64,000 nucleotides of DNA from Hymenopus coronatus (Eukaryota > Arthropoda > Insecta > Mantodea > Hymenopodidae): NCBI GenBank assembly GCA_030762935.1, contig CM060883.1, positions 100,006,501 to 100,070,500 on the forward strand, read 5' to 3'. Under the pieces are notes generated by a model. It was given only the letters and a program-made list of their open reading frames with translations. It made no database searches and was not told the DNA's origin. Shown here piece after piece: positions 53,881-64,000 of the stretch; the first letter of the stretch is position 1; each line of letters opens with the position of its first letter. The position numbers and the translations under genes are program-made.

Positions 53881-55266
53881 ATACAACACTGGCAAATGGC
53901 AACAAATGTGTCTGCACTTGGCCTGTTGATCCTGTTAAGAAATCTTTCAGTATACAGCTGTTGGGCAGATCAAGAATTACGCTGTATTTCTTCATTATTT
54001 ACTCCTAATGGATTAGTTACTTCACTGTGCATTCATATTAATGTTTTAATTTGAGATCATGCCCAGATTTTTGGACATTGAAAATTGTGGCATTGTGTTT
54101 GTTGTTCTGTAAAAAGATTTTCTGTCCTTTGTTTTTTTTTTAACTGCTGTGATCTTTTGGCTTTGACAAAAAAAAAAAAAAAATTGCATACACTCCCTGC
54201 AATCTACATCAATATCGGAAGAAAGTAAACACAGCTGATATTAAGTTGCTAAGGAGACAACAAATGAAGGAATTTTTAAATTTCAGTAACTGTTCATTGC
54301 ATGCCAAAGGAAAAAGTTATGAATATTCAATTTTCTATGAATATAATCATAAATTAAAAATAAACATAATCCAGCAAGGGGGTGATACATTTTTTGGACT
54401 AAAGTGTTTTTTTCTAGAAAACTTTTTGTTATTTGGGATTGGACGTTCTTCTTATTCACCATAAAACAAATTTGCTCTTAAAGTTTTCAGTTTGTTTTTT
54501 CACTTGCATCGTCACAGTTTATATGAATGCAACTTTAACATATATTTCAATTCAACGAATAAAACAGAATTCCCTTTATCTTCAAAGTGTTTATGTCAAA
54601 TTGTTTCAGTAGTGTGAATGTCTAGAGCAATGAAAATGAACTGAAGTATTAAATCATCCTTAATGAATATATAATTGATTGAAACATTTTTAGAATGTTT
54701 GCCAGACTTAATGTACAATTCCAGAGTTGTTTCCTGATTCAGAGAATGGCTTGTTCATCCTTTAACATATAACGTTGCAGGCAAAGTGTTTTGTTCATCC
54801 CTAACCATTTATGTTTTGCCTCAGCTTGTCATAAAAGTACAAAAGTTGAAAGGAGTTCCATCATCAGGCAGTCTATGTAAAAGATGTTAAAGGCTAACTT
54901 TTGCTTCATCTGCTTATTGTTGTCTCTCGTAGTCTAATTTAAATTAAGATGAAAATTTCGCTATGCACATTGTCAACCAATGGAGTAGGGGAAAGGTAAA
55001 AGAAAGCAAAGGAAAAGTTAAAAATCTTAGAAGAAGTTGACCTTTAGACCTTTAAGGTCTAAAGAAGTTTGATAAAGTAAAGAAATAGACAGTCAGTGTA
55101 TCTATTTATTAGGGACCTAAAGAAAATAGAAGAAAGTGTCGAGTCGTTTCTATCGTTCCGCAAAGCAAAAGAATTCTCAACAAATTGACAAAGCTGGTCT
55201 TGTGTGCGTGAGTAGAGGGTTTACATGCTCATTAATTATGCAATGGTGTGAAGTGTGTTACCAAAG
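53881..55266. other. Intron, nothing recognised
   Basis: AT-rich, with an A tract at 54169-54183. No reverse transcriptase, transposase or host exon motif in either strand. Confidence 0.5.
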
Positions 55267-56746
55267 TTATCTGAATACAAGATAATGTTCTTTTTCCAAA
55301 ATATTAATATTGAGAACTAGGGGGCATCTTGCATTTGTTTTCATGTTTTTTTGTTTGTTTTTTTTGAATACCATGTGGGGAAAAAATAAGTTTCAAACTT
55401 TGCGAGTACAGCAGTGGCAAGGCCTTGAGGGGAGGAATGATAAGATTGCTGCCAAGGTCGCGACGTATGTGGCAGATTTCGTGTTTCATTTCCTGCCAAA
55501 AAGGTTTGTTAATGGGCCTATAAGTGTTCTAATTGGAAAAGAGACCTCTCCAAAACTAAGACACAATTAGAGGACTTTCTTTCACAAGAAGAAAAAGAGA
55601 GGTTAGCTGTGTGTCCCCCCCCCCCCCCCCCCTCCTGTGGGTGTGGGTGAAGAGTGGAAAATTGTAAGACTGCTTTTTGGTTGGTTAACCTGATGTATTT
55701 TATTTTGATGGTGCGATTAAAGGATTTGTTTAAATACAGAGCTCGTGTATTTTGTTACTAAGCAAATCATGGCCAATGATTGATGTTGAGATGCTTTCCT
55801 ATCATGTGTAGGGTGTGAGGTGCAACATATATACAAAACACTGTTGGTACAGATTACTGCCAGGCTGCAGTATATGTGGCATTTCGTTTTGCGCCAAAAA
55901 ATAGCTGTTCTCATTGGAAAAAGATTTCTCTCTAAGACTTATCCATAATTGTCCTTACAGCCCTGTGCTGCCGTCACCATCGCTGTAATGTTCCTCTATT
56001 GCACACATTCCGTATATCACCTCTGTGACTCTCTTCCGCTCAAAACATGAATTTACATGCAAGATCAAATTAGGTAAATCATTTTATGACATTTTGTATT
56101 AAGTATGTTGTCTTAACAGAAAATAGCATCCATAGCTGCCGCAACCGCAACCATCACACAAATTCCATACATCTCCAAACTCCCCTCTCTGTCTCTCTCA
56201 TGCTCAAAATATGAATTTATGTGCAAATTGTAATTAGGTTAAACATATTCTATTAAATATGCTCTCTTAATCCAAAAAACTAAGCTGACATCACCAAGCA
56301 CAGACATATCTACAAGTTTATTTCCGTTCTTTGTTTCCTTCATTCTCCCATTCACAATGTTCTATGCAAATTCAAATTAGATAAACAAAATTATGTGTTA
56401 TATTAAATGTGTTGTCTAAATAGAAAATCATATCCATCATTGTCATTACAGCTATGCTCCTGCCCCTGTCATGTTCTACCATCGCACACATACTGCACAT
56501 TTTTGTACCCCCCCCCCCCCCATCTCTGCTCCTTAGAGTGTTAATTTCTGTGCAAATTCAAACTAAGCAAAACACATTAAGTGTCCCTTAGATTGTTTAA
56601 AGTATTAAGCAAAACTTTTAATTTCATTTAAAAATGAACTTATGTTTTCTTTACATATAAATGATATGCTAAATTCCCAAATGAAGTTGTGAAAAATGGG
56701 GATCCTGTTGCTTTTGAGGTTGTCTTGTATTGGGATAAATACAGTA
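55267..56746 (+). mobile_element. Family-T TIR element, copy T4 (internally duplicated)
   Basis: The left end is TATCTGAATACAAGATAATG and the right end is GGATAAATACAG|TA. At 1.48 kb it is longer than T1 and T3 because blocks such as GGCATTTCGTTTTGCGCC and the CTGCCGTCACCATC / CCGCAACCGCAACCATC units occur more than once. Poly-C tracts of about 18 and 16 bases lie at 55614-55632 and 56506-56521. The single 30-bp unit position near 56640 (TATGTTTTCTTTACATATAA) is not amplified. Confidence 0.65.
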
Positions 56747-57469
56747 CAGTATTTAATGCACATTAGCAGACAGCATGCTTTTGGTATCAGTTCCACAGAT
56801 ATCCTTTAAGCATGTTTCAGTTTTACTGGCTCCAGCTAAGCCTGTCTTTGTCCCTAGCTACCACATGAGCGTTTATTTGATGTCATTCTTTCTAATGAGT
56901 AACTTTTATTTGTTCTCCCAATCTAATATTGGCCTTAATAATGCTTATATGTTACATCTTCCACCTTGGAAATAATATTATGTTGTCACTATTATGATAA
57001 ATAAAATGAGTTAACAATTTATTGAATAGGGATTTTGGGCTTTTATCACCTTCATCAAGCTTGTGCTCAAAAGACTACAGTTTAAAAAATATAATTGAAA
57101 TTTAATTTTATAGAGCTAGCATAGCTTCTTTCTAGAGATATGCTTTGTACATCTAGTGAGGTGCTGGGATCCCAAACGGGCACCGGACTTTGAGTAAAAG
57201 CAATTTGATAATTTGATGAGTTAGACATTTAGTTGTGGTGTCATACTGATAGAGTTGTTGTCTAGTTTTGGAAATGCAAAAACAAATGTGTCTCTCCTTT
57301 CACAGCACTGAAGTTTTTTTGTTTTGTTTAAATGCTACTTGAGGGCATGTTTTGAACGTGCATGTGGTTGGTTTTAGGGGACCCAGCCCTGAAGCATTGT
57401 CCTGCTGTAAAATTTTAGTAATAAATCATAAGGGTAACAATGAGACAAGTAATGTATTTTTGTTTGCAG
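56747..57469. other. Intron before the fifth RPN2 exon, nothing recognised
   Basis: AT-rich; ends in TATTTTTGTTTGCAG. Confidence 0.5.
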
Positions 57470-57664
57470 GATGTGGGCAGCAAGGCAATGGAGTTCGGAT
57501 ATCTTTCAGGACTATACACTATGGAAGTGATTGTTGGCGATGCTGTTCTCTCCAATTCATTTTCCTGGAAAGTTGCAGATGTGAATCTAAAATTTGCAGA
57601 ACAAGCTTCAGCATCTAATTTGCAAAAAGACCCTTATCTTTATGCACCAAAGCCAGAAATTAAG
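57470..57664 (+). CDS. RPN2: Ribophorin II exon (fifth and last in window)
   Basis: Reads DVGSKAMEFGYLSGLYTMEV, IVGDAVLSNSFSWKVADVNL and YAPKPEIK. It matches the RPN2 family stretch with SGTYTLYLIIGDA, WNVADVVIKF and FTPKQEI that ends the lumenal domain just before the transmembrane region. The acceptor is TTTGCAG|GAT and the donor AAG|GTAACT. It is 195 bp, exactly 65 codons. The next exon, expected to encode the HLFREPEKRP-like linker and the first membrane helix, is beyond 64000. Confidence 0.96.
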
Positions 57665-58039
57665 GTAACTATTGCAGTTGACACATTTGGTATACCATGC
57701 TGTGCTGTACGTCCCTGGTGACTAGGGCTCGGATTGTTTTGCCATATATTTTTCCATGCATAAGTTAATTTAAGCATGTTTCTAAAGTTTGTGAAACATA
57801 ATGAAGCAGTTTTATTGATGATATAGATGCATATTTTAGTGTTGATAAACAAATAAGAGCATATATTCAGTTTTATTTATGTAATATTTAACATTTTACC
57901 AGATATTATAAACTACATTTTGTTATACTTGTGCAACTGGCTGTTAATGGTTTATATATTCTTCACTTTTGCATTTCTTGTACTTATACAATCAAATATA
58001 AAGTCCTAGAAGAGCAAAGCACTGTTTATACAAGGCCTG
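57665..58039. other. Intron, nothing recognised
   Basis: AT-rich intron start. Confidence 0.5.
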
Positions 58040-59055
58040 TCTGAAAGGTATGGGACCTTAATTTTTGCCATGCAAAGTAGTTGATACTATGGCAGCGCCA
58101 CTGTGCACAGTGGCAGGGGGAACCTTAATGTACATGCTTGAATTTTCTTACCACGTTCACATGTGTCAGCCACTGAAGTGCTGGTATAAGTGTTCATCGG
58201 ATTTTATTTTCTTGCAAGATGACTGAATGAATTGAGCAAAGATATTGTATCAAATTTTGCCCAAAACTAGGTGATTCTCAAAAAGAAACAATTTTTAATA
58301 TTTAGCAGGTGTTTGGAGATGATGCTAAGGGGGTAACACAAATTAGAGTGGTTCAACCAGTTCAAAAATGGCTGCTCTTCGGTGGAGAGTGATGAGCGTG
58401 CTGGGAGGCCACACACTGCTCAAAATGCTGCTGTTGTTGAGAAAGTGAGAGATCTGATACTGAAGATCGGCGTTTGATCGTATGGAGATAGCCAAAGTTG
58501 TTAGAATCAGTAAAGATTCTGTAAGAATTTGAACATGCGCGGAGTGGCTGCCCAAGCCTCTGTTGAGGTTGCACAAGACCTGCTGGACTGATAACTGGAG
58601 TACGATCAGTTGTCACAATGGCAGCATCCCGAGTCTCCATCAACAAGTGTGAAGCAAAATCATTGATATCTGGAGTTGAGCGCCATGAATACACACCAGG
58701 AGTGACAAAGGAGTACTATCAAAATGTTCGGCAAGTTGTATCATGACAATGCTCCAGCACATTCATCGCTACTGATCCAGACTTTTTTGGCAAAACATGA
58801 ACCTCTGGTCATTCGCCAACCTCCATACTCTACAGACATGGCTATTTGCAACTTCTGGTTGTTTCCAAAACTGTATCCCATTTTGAGAACACAGAAGAAA
58901 TAATGAGGAATGCGATGATGAAATTGAATGCCATCCCAAAAGAAGTTTTCCAGAATTGTTTTCAGAAGTGTAAGGAGTGGTGGGCTGAGTGTGTGAACAC
59001 ACAAGGGACTACTTTGAAGGGGATTAGGGTCCCAATCCCATCAGGTAACTAATCT
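58040..59055 (+). mobile_element. Mariner element with degenerate transposase
   Basis: The left end CTGAAAGGTATGGGACCTTA and the complement of the right end, CTGATGGGATTGGGACCCTA, form imperfect terminal inverted repeats. The coding remnants are RYCIKFCPKLGDSQKET, VFGDDAKGVTQIR (DNA-binding half) and HDNAPAHSSLLIQTFLAKHE, PPYSTDMAICNFWLFPKL, NAIPKEVFQNCF (catalytic half). The middle of the gene, with the first catalytic Asp, is deleted around 58690-58740, and stops and shifts are many. It is a different mariner lineage from the one at 4475-5190. Confidence 0.85.
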
Positions 59056-59929
59056 AGGGAATACCTCATATGTTTCTCAGTTTAAACATAATGCTGCTAA
59101 AGCTTGTCAATCATGTTTGTCTTCACTGAACAATTCCAAGAACTGAGAACATAATGATGCTTGCATATGGAAGTCCCATAATTTATGAGGATGTTGCTGA
59201 TGCTGTAAGATATCCAGCAACACATATCAAGAATAAGGAAAAATCACCAAAATGTGAGAAAAAAGGTATGACACAAAGAATAGATTATACCCCTACTGCT
59301 GAATATTTGCACTTGACAGCTTGCAGTTCAGTTGGTACAGATGACCCATTAGACTTGCTGAAGCTAGATAGCATTCCATTCAATCGGCCACAAGGTAGAA
59401 ATGGAACTGGAAGTGGCTATGTTCCTACGTGCTTCAGTTTGTGCTCCCTTTACAGGCTACACATTATTCTAAATATAACAATAAATTGTAACAAATGTTA
59501 ATGATCTTCACTTCATTGCATCATTACCACAACTTGTTTTTATCTATGCCGTTATGGTTACTGTTACGAGATAATGGATTGTGTATTATGTTATTACCAA
59601 CTATTGGAATTAAAACAAATTTGCTGATATATCAAAATTCATTGCATGATTTTTATTTTCTAGAATGAATATTTTCTCCTGAACCATTAAATCTTTGGGT
59701 ACATTTAAGAGTTTTAGTAACTTGATTTAGTTCATGGTTACCTTTCTAAAAATGGTCTGCAACAGCTAATTTAACAATCTGAGTGCTCCAAGTTGTGTTA
59801 CCAATGTAAACAAGGTCACATCATAATTTGAGAATTTAATTGATGAGTGGCAGATTTTTTTTATTTTTTGAAATTTTTCTGTTTTCAACAAGGCTAACAC
59901 ATTTTTTATTACTAGGGGCATTCAATTTT
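59056..59929 (+). other. Intron with one unexplained ORF (59154-59501)
   Basis: An open frame of 115 codons from MMLAYGSPIIYEDVADAVRY to the stop at 59501 has composition more protein-like than its surroundings (PTAEYLHLTACSSVGTDDPL), but no family, splice pattern or neighbour supports a function. It follows directly after the mariner element. Listed as unexplained, not as a gene. Confidence 0.3.
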
Positions 59930-60560
59930 TAATTTTTTTTTATTGTGCAACATAATCTCCTTTTAGCTTAATATACTTTTCCCAGCTTTTCCCCAACTGT
60001 TTTAAGCCTTCCAAAAAGTAAAATTTTGGAAGATCCCCAAAATAGGCATCTGTTTGGGAGATGACCTCTTCGTTAGGCATCTTATCATTTTCTGATGAGC
60101 CACTTTTTGAAGTTTGGAATTACAAAAGTCACTGGGGCAAAATCTGATGAATACAGTGGATGTTGTAGTAATTTGAACCTTAATTCTACAATTTTTGCAA
60201 TCAGAACAGTGCAGATGTGCATCTAAGGCCATTTTGGGGGCTTTGCATTAGAAATAACTCATCTGTAGGTTCTTTATGTTGGATTTTAATCACTTTATTT
60301 TCCTCAAACACACACATACATACTTCCAGACTCTGTGGGGGATGGGGAATAATTCTGGTTAAAGAAAAATTCACCGCCCCAGCCAGGAATCAAATCTGGA
60401 ACCTCCAGGTGAAAAGTCAGCTCGCTGACCACTCAACCACAGAGGCAGTCATGCATTCTCCTGATGGAAGAGATGATTCTTTGCCAGATGAGGGCGATTT
60501 TTGTTGATTTCTCCATTCAACTTGTGCAATAATGAGGAAACAGTAAGAGATGATGGTTAT
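59930..60560 (-). pseudogene. Mariner transposase 3' remnant, split by a SINE
   Basis: On the minus strand: LNGEINKNRPHLAK and HLFHQENA (60555-60455), then after the SINE at 60250-60451 the pieces NCRIKVQITTTSTVFIRFCP, SDF, KLQKVAHQKM and SPKQMPILGIF, ending FQNFTFWKA near 60002. The same lineage as 4475-5190 (shared AAAAATTGTAGAATTAAGGT block). Several frameshifts. Confidence 0.75.
60250..60451 (-). mobile_element. SINE family S2 copy inserted in mariner
   Basis: Related to 14908-15065 (GACTGCCTCTGTGGTTGAGT start on the minus strand, CAGGAATCAAATCTGGAACC complement as B-box region). TGCATT occurs on both sides (60244-60249 and 60452-60457) as a likely target-site duplication. The mariner frame resumes on the other side. 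Confidence 0.75.
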
Positions 60561-60621
60561 TTAATACAAACTTTTGACAATGCTATGAGTATAATTTCTT
60601 GGATGTTCTAAGGAATTATTG

Positions 60622-60865
60622 GCCACGCTGTGGCCAAGTGGTCACACCAGTCACCTCTTACCTAAATGGCCCGAGTTTGATCCCAAGCGACAGTATGTGA
60701 GATTTGTAGTGGACAAAGCAATGCAGAGGCGGGTTCTCTCCAGATTATCCAGTTTCCCCAGCCATCACATTCCACCGATGCTCCATCTTCATGTATCATC
60801 AGTGTCATCGCCTGCGGTGCCAGAGCAATAAAAGCGGGTGTTAAACACTACCAAAAAAATAAAAG
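60622..60865 (+). mobile_element. SINE family S1 copy
   Basis: Begins GGCCACGCTGTGGCCAAGTG, keeps A and B boxes in decayed form (GAGTTTGATCCCAAGCGACA), the body TGTATCATCAGTGTCATCGC and the end GCGGGTGTTAAACACTACC with an A-rich tail. Confidence 0.85.
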
Positions 60866-61058
60866 GAATTATCAAATGCCCCCATATATTTTGAGCAACC
60901 AAAATTATACCAGGTTTTTTTTAAAAATTGTTATGAATTTTTTATTTGCCCAAGGAATTATAAGTAAATTTTTAAAGTGTAATTATCTTTTATTTTCTTA
61001 TGAGTACACACCTCTATAGTGGTTTTCTGATATTTAAATTTCTCACTTTTTTTTTTTT

Positions 61059-61852
61059 ACTTTCTCTACATGTATTATGTACATAGTGTACAGAGAAGGT
61101 ATTGCACTCCACCAAAAAATTCAATACTGAGATTTTACTGGAAATATGTTTTAGGGTCGGCTGTATCAAAAAAAAGTATTTTTGAAAAAGGTCCGTGCAT
61201 GTGCTAGTATCTTCCAGGGATGCGACATGAAGATTATGAGAAAAATCCCCCCACCACAAACTACCCTTTACATGGAACTTTTTTCAAAAATTTTGATTTT
61301 CTGAAAAATGGCTCTAATGATTTTGATTAAAATACTGTAAATTAAAGATATTTACCTGACAAATAAAATCTACATTTTGAATTTTCTGGGAATAGCCTCT
61401 GAAGTCTACGTTATTCTAGGTAAATTTTACAAAATTATGCATAACTGGCAAACCGTAAGAGATGGACAAAAACTTACCACACAAAAAATGCAGAGCACTT
61501 TAAAATACACATTTTATGTTGTATACATTTTTTTCTTGGAGTTGATTGCTTTTGAGATATTCCTTGTTTTTGGTTTTAGCTTTGAAAAACTTATACTTTT
61601 CTTATACAGGAGCTCTCCTGTATTTCAACTCCTGTTCACACAAACAAAGGAACTTCAATCACATAGCAACCAGCTTTTGACTATCACTTTAACCTATGCT
61701 TCTCCCTTATTTCGCTTTCTCTTATAAGGGAGCAAGTAATAAGACTATTTCTGTTAATTTTTTGTGGATTAGCATGAAGTAGAAGCATTAGATTTTTAAC
61801 AATAATTTGTTACAGACATGTAGAGAGAGTCATGTGAATGGAACTCATCAGA
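61059..61852 (-). mobile_element. HN element copy F, first of a tandem pair
   Basis: It runs from ACTTTCTCTACATGTATTAT at 61059 to TCATGTGAATGGAACTCATC and AGA at 61852. It is separated from copy G by only TTTTT (61853-61857). It has no long microsatellite; only a GTGCATGTGC-like vestige is left near 61193. Confidence 0.85.
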
Positions 61853-61857
61853 TTTTT

Positions 61858-62794
61858 ACTTTCTCTATAGGCACTATGTACATAGTGTATAGAGAATGTA
61901 TTTCACTCCACCAAAAAATTCGATACCGAGATTTCACCATAAATATATGTTTTAGGGTCCTCTTTATCTAAAAAAAGCATTTTTGGAAAAAGGTCTGTGT
62001 GTGTGTGTGTGGTGTGGTGTGGTGTGTGTGTGTGTGCGCGCGCGCGCACGTGCGGATGGGTGCGGGTGCGTGCGTGTGTGTGTGTGTGTGTGAGAACACC
62101 ATAACTCAAAAACGAAAAGTAGGTAAAATACCAAACTTGGTATTTAAGTTTAGTATCTTCCAGGGATGCGACACAAGAATTTTGAGAAAAATCCCCCCAC
62201 CCCCAACTAGCCTTTACATGGAACTTTTTTTCGAAAATTTTGATTTTCTCAAAAATGGCTCTAACGATTTTGATTAAAATTTCGTATATTAAAGATATTT
62301 ACCTGACAAATAAAACGTATATCTTGAATTTTCTGGGAATAGTCTCTGAAGAGTAGTTTAATCTGGATGAATTTTACGAAATTTTGAATAACTGCCAAAC
62401 CGTAAGAGATGGACAAAAACTTACTACACAAAAAATGTAGAGCATGTTAAAACACACAATTTATGTTATATACATTTTTTTCGTGGAGTTCGTCGTTTTT
62501 GTGACATTCCTTATTCTTGGTTTCTGTATTAAAAACTTATACGTCTCTCATACAGGAATTTATCAACTGCTCTCCATACAAACAAAGGATTTTCAGTGAC
62601 ATAGCAACCAGCTTTTGATTATCACTTTAACCTATGGTACTCCCTTATTTCACCTCTATTTACAAGGAAGCAAGTAATGTGGCTATTTCTGCTAACGTTT
62701 TACTGATTAGCATGAAGTTAATAGAAGTATAAGCTTTTTAAGAATAATTTGTTGCAGGGATATAGAGAAAGTCATGTGAATGGTACACATCAGA
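61858..62794 (-). mobile_element. HN element copy G, second of a tandem pair
   Basis: It runs from ACTTTCTCTATAGGCACTAT, with the palindrome CACTATGTACATAGTG and TATAGAG, through a GT/GC microsatellite at about 61996-62092 to TCATGTGAATGGTACACATC and AGA at 62794, followed by TTTTTA. Same orientation as F, head to tail. Confidence 0.88.
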
Positions 62795-62819
62795 TTTTTA
62801 TTTATAAAATCAGTTATTA

Positions 62820-64000
62820 AAACCATTAATTAAAGCAGTGTTGATAATGTGTATATATTCTTTATAGAATTCATCTTTATTAAGGGGTAAATTAATCAAC
62901 CTATAAATTATCTATTAAAAGCAGCAAATTTATGCAAAAAAAAAGCTAATATTTTTTAAAAAATCATTTTAATATACTGTAATTATCAGTATGAATTGAT
63001 TTTCTGTAAATTCCAAAATCGAATTTATTGTTACATTTTATTATTTTTAAATCCAGGAAAGGGAGAAAGCCATCATTTTCAATTTTCAATGTATATTTTA
63101 TAGCTTTATTTTGTAACTTTAAAACTTTTAGGGCATCATTTACATGTTAATCAGGAATGATAGCAAAAATATATACATGATTGTACCAAGTTTTAAAAAT
63201 TAGAAGGAAAGCTTTAGTGACTTATATTTTAAAATGTTAAAGTTAGTTTGCTAAACCAGAAGTTTGTGGATAAAATTTGTCATTAAAAACAAAAAAGATT
63301 ATGAAAAAAAAAATGATCCAAACAAAGGTTCGTAAGTTTAAGAAAATTATTTATTAAATATTCATCTAATTCTAGAACTTAACCACTTTTCCAAAAATGT
63401 CAAATGTTTTTCTATAGGAATTCGTGGAAACAAAGCACATCTATCGAAAGAGGCAAGTTTATCATTAGCAGACAATACAGTATTGCATATCTTTACTGGT
63501 AGCTCAAAAGAAGTTTTAGTACTTAAACTCTCAATTTTTTAAAATTTCTGAACTTTTTGTTTAACCATTTAGCTAGATTGTAAATAGGTAAATTTATGCA
63601 ATTTACAATACGTCTCATTTTATTGAATGAGAATGGAAGAGCACGGAAATGAATTATGAACTTTGGGAAGAGCATAAATTCTAGTAAAATTGGATTACTA
63701 GCCCTTATAATTTGTTTTTCTTTATTTGGAGATATTTTCACTTCATTAAGGGCTTTATTAAAAGTTGAAATGCATGATTTTAATGGGCTATTATCATTTC
63801 TTTAGTAATCTTCATCTTGAAGTAAGCATTCCATTCTGTTAATTTAATCAATTTTATCTAAATTACAATATTATTACTTTTATCAGCTTTAGTATAGATT
63901 ACATCTTTTTCTTTCAATGATTTAATAATTTGTTTACTGTGATTTACTTTAGGGTGTTTTTTTTATTCATATTCTGTAATATTTTACTACATGATTCTTT
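62820..64000 (-). pseudogene. Second Penelope-like element, continuing past the right edge
   Basis: On the minus strand, from the edge inward: RRIVNCINLPIYNLAKWLNK near 63600 (the PI.N..NSPTYQLANWL block of the element at 40749), then near 63080-63000 a segment reading ENDGFLPFLDLKIIKCNNKF, DFGIYRKSIHTDNY, matching MLPFLDLKIIRNHNKLEFGI of the first copy. A stretch near 62850-62920 fits the RLVNLPL block. Stops and shifts occur throughout. The two Penelope-like copies are of distinct subfamilies. Confidence 0.75.

Larger units (their letters stand above)
2181..57664 (+). other. RPN2: RPN2 gene body, internal part (five exons)
   Basis: This span runs from the first to the last recognisable exon of ribophorin II, a subunit of the oligosaccharyltransferase complex that N-glycosylates proteins in the endoplasmic reticulum. 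The five exons total 986 bp, about 328 codons. Joined in order they give one uninterrupted reading frame that follows the known RPN2 family without gaps at the junctions. The N-terminal part, roughly the first 260 residues in the human protein, is upstream of the window. The C-terminal hydrophobic membrane segments that normally follow the last exon were not found before 64000, so the next intron exceeds 6.3 kb. Introns in order are about 731, 5804, 35871 and 12092 bp. They are filled with transposons on both strands. Confidence 0.93.

Overview
The window is animal genomic DNA, most likely from an arthropod with a large, repeat-rich genome. It carries one recognisable host gene on the + strand, the middle of RPN2 (ribophorin II, a subunit of the oligosaccharyltransferase complex). 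Five coding exons are visible at 2181-2353, 3085-3287, 9092-9301, 45173-45377 and 57470-57664. All have canonical splice sites, and the reading phase is conserved across every junction. The start of the gene lies left of the window, and the C-terminal membrane-spanning part lies to the right. The introns inside the window are about 0.7, 5.8, 35.9, 12.1 and more than 6.3 kb. I base the arthropod assignment on the mix of mariner, I-like, CR1-like and Penelope-like elements and tRNA-derived SINEs. I cannot separate a chelicerate from a large-genome hemimetabolous insect.

Almost everything else is transposable-element sequence inside the RPN2 introns. 0-9 kb: mariner fragments, 3' ends of non-LTR elements, a decayed gypsy-like LTR element (RT, integrase tail, 3' LTR), and a copy (T1) of a TIR element here called family T. 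9.4-14.6 kb: a second family-T copy (T2), swollen from about 0.9 kb to 5.2 kb by two internal tandem arrays, a 30-bp minisatellite of about 3.3 kb and a 92-bp array of about 1.2 kb. 15-20.6 kb: SINEs, an unclassified repeat with 204-bp tandem units, a helentron-like non-autonomous element (family HN) and family-T copy T3.

22.4-28.3 kb: a nearly full-length I-type LINE with a 12-bp target-site duplication and only a few disabling changes. 29-37.8 kb: an old minus-strand I-like LINE (LINE-H). A CR1-like LINE lies inside it (30.5-34.6 kb), whose ORF1 has a 2A-like peptide, a PHD-like finger, a coiled coil and an SGNH-type esterase. An HN element sits separately inside the LINE-H RT reading frame. 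38.7-43.5 kb: a Penelope-like element (RT plus GIY-YIG) arranged as a ~2.05-kb inverted duplication around a ~0.66-kb spacer, with an HN copy at the same site in both arms.

45-64 kb: more HN copies, including a head-to-tail pair at 61.06-62.79 kb, family-T copy T4, several mariner and Tc1-like remnants, SINEs, and a second Penelope-like element running off the right edge. No functional tRNA, rRNA, CRISPR or prokaryotic feature was seen. Most elements are inactive on sight. The main interest is in how the repeats are built and nested, rather than in new host genes.
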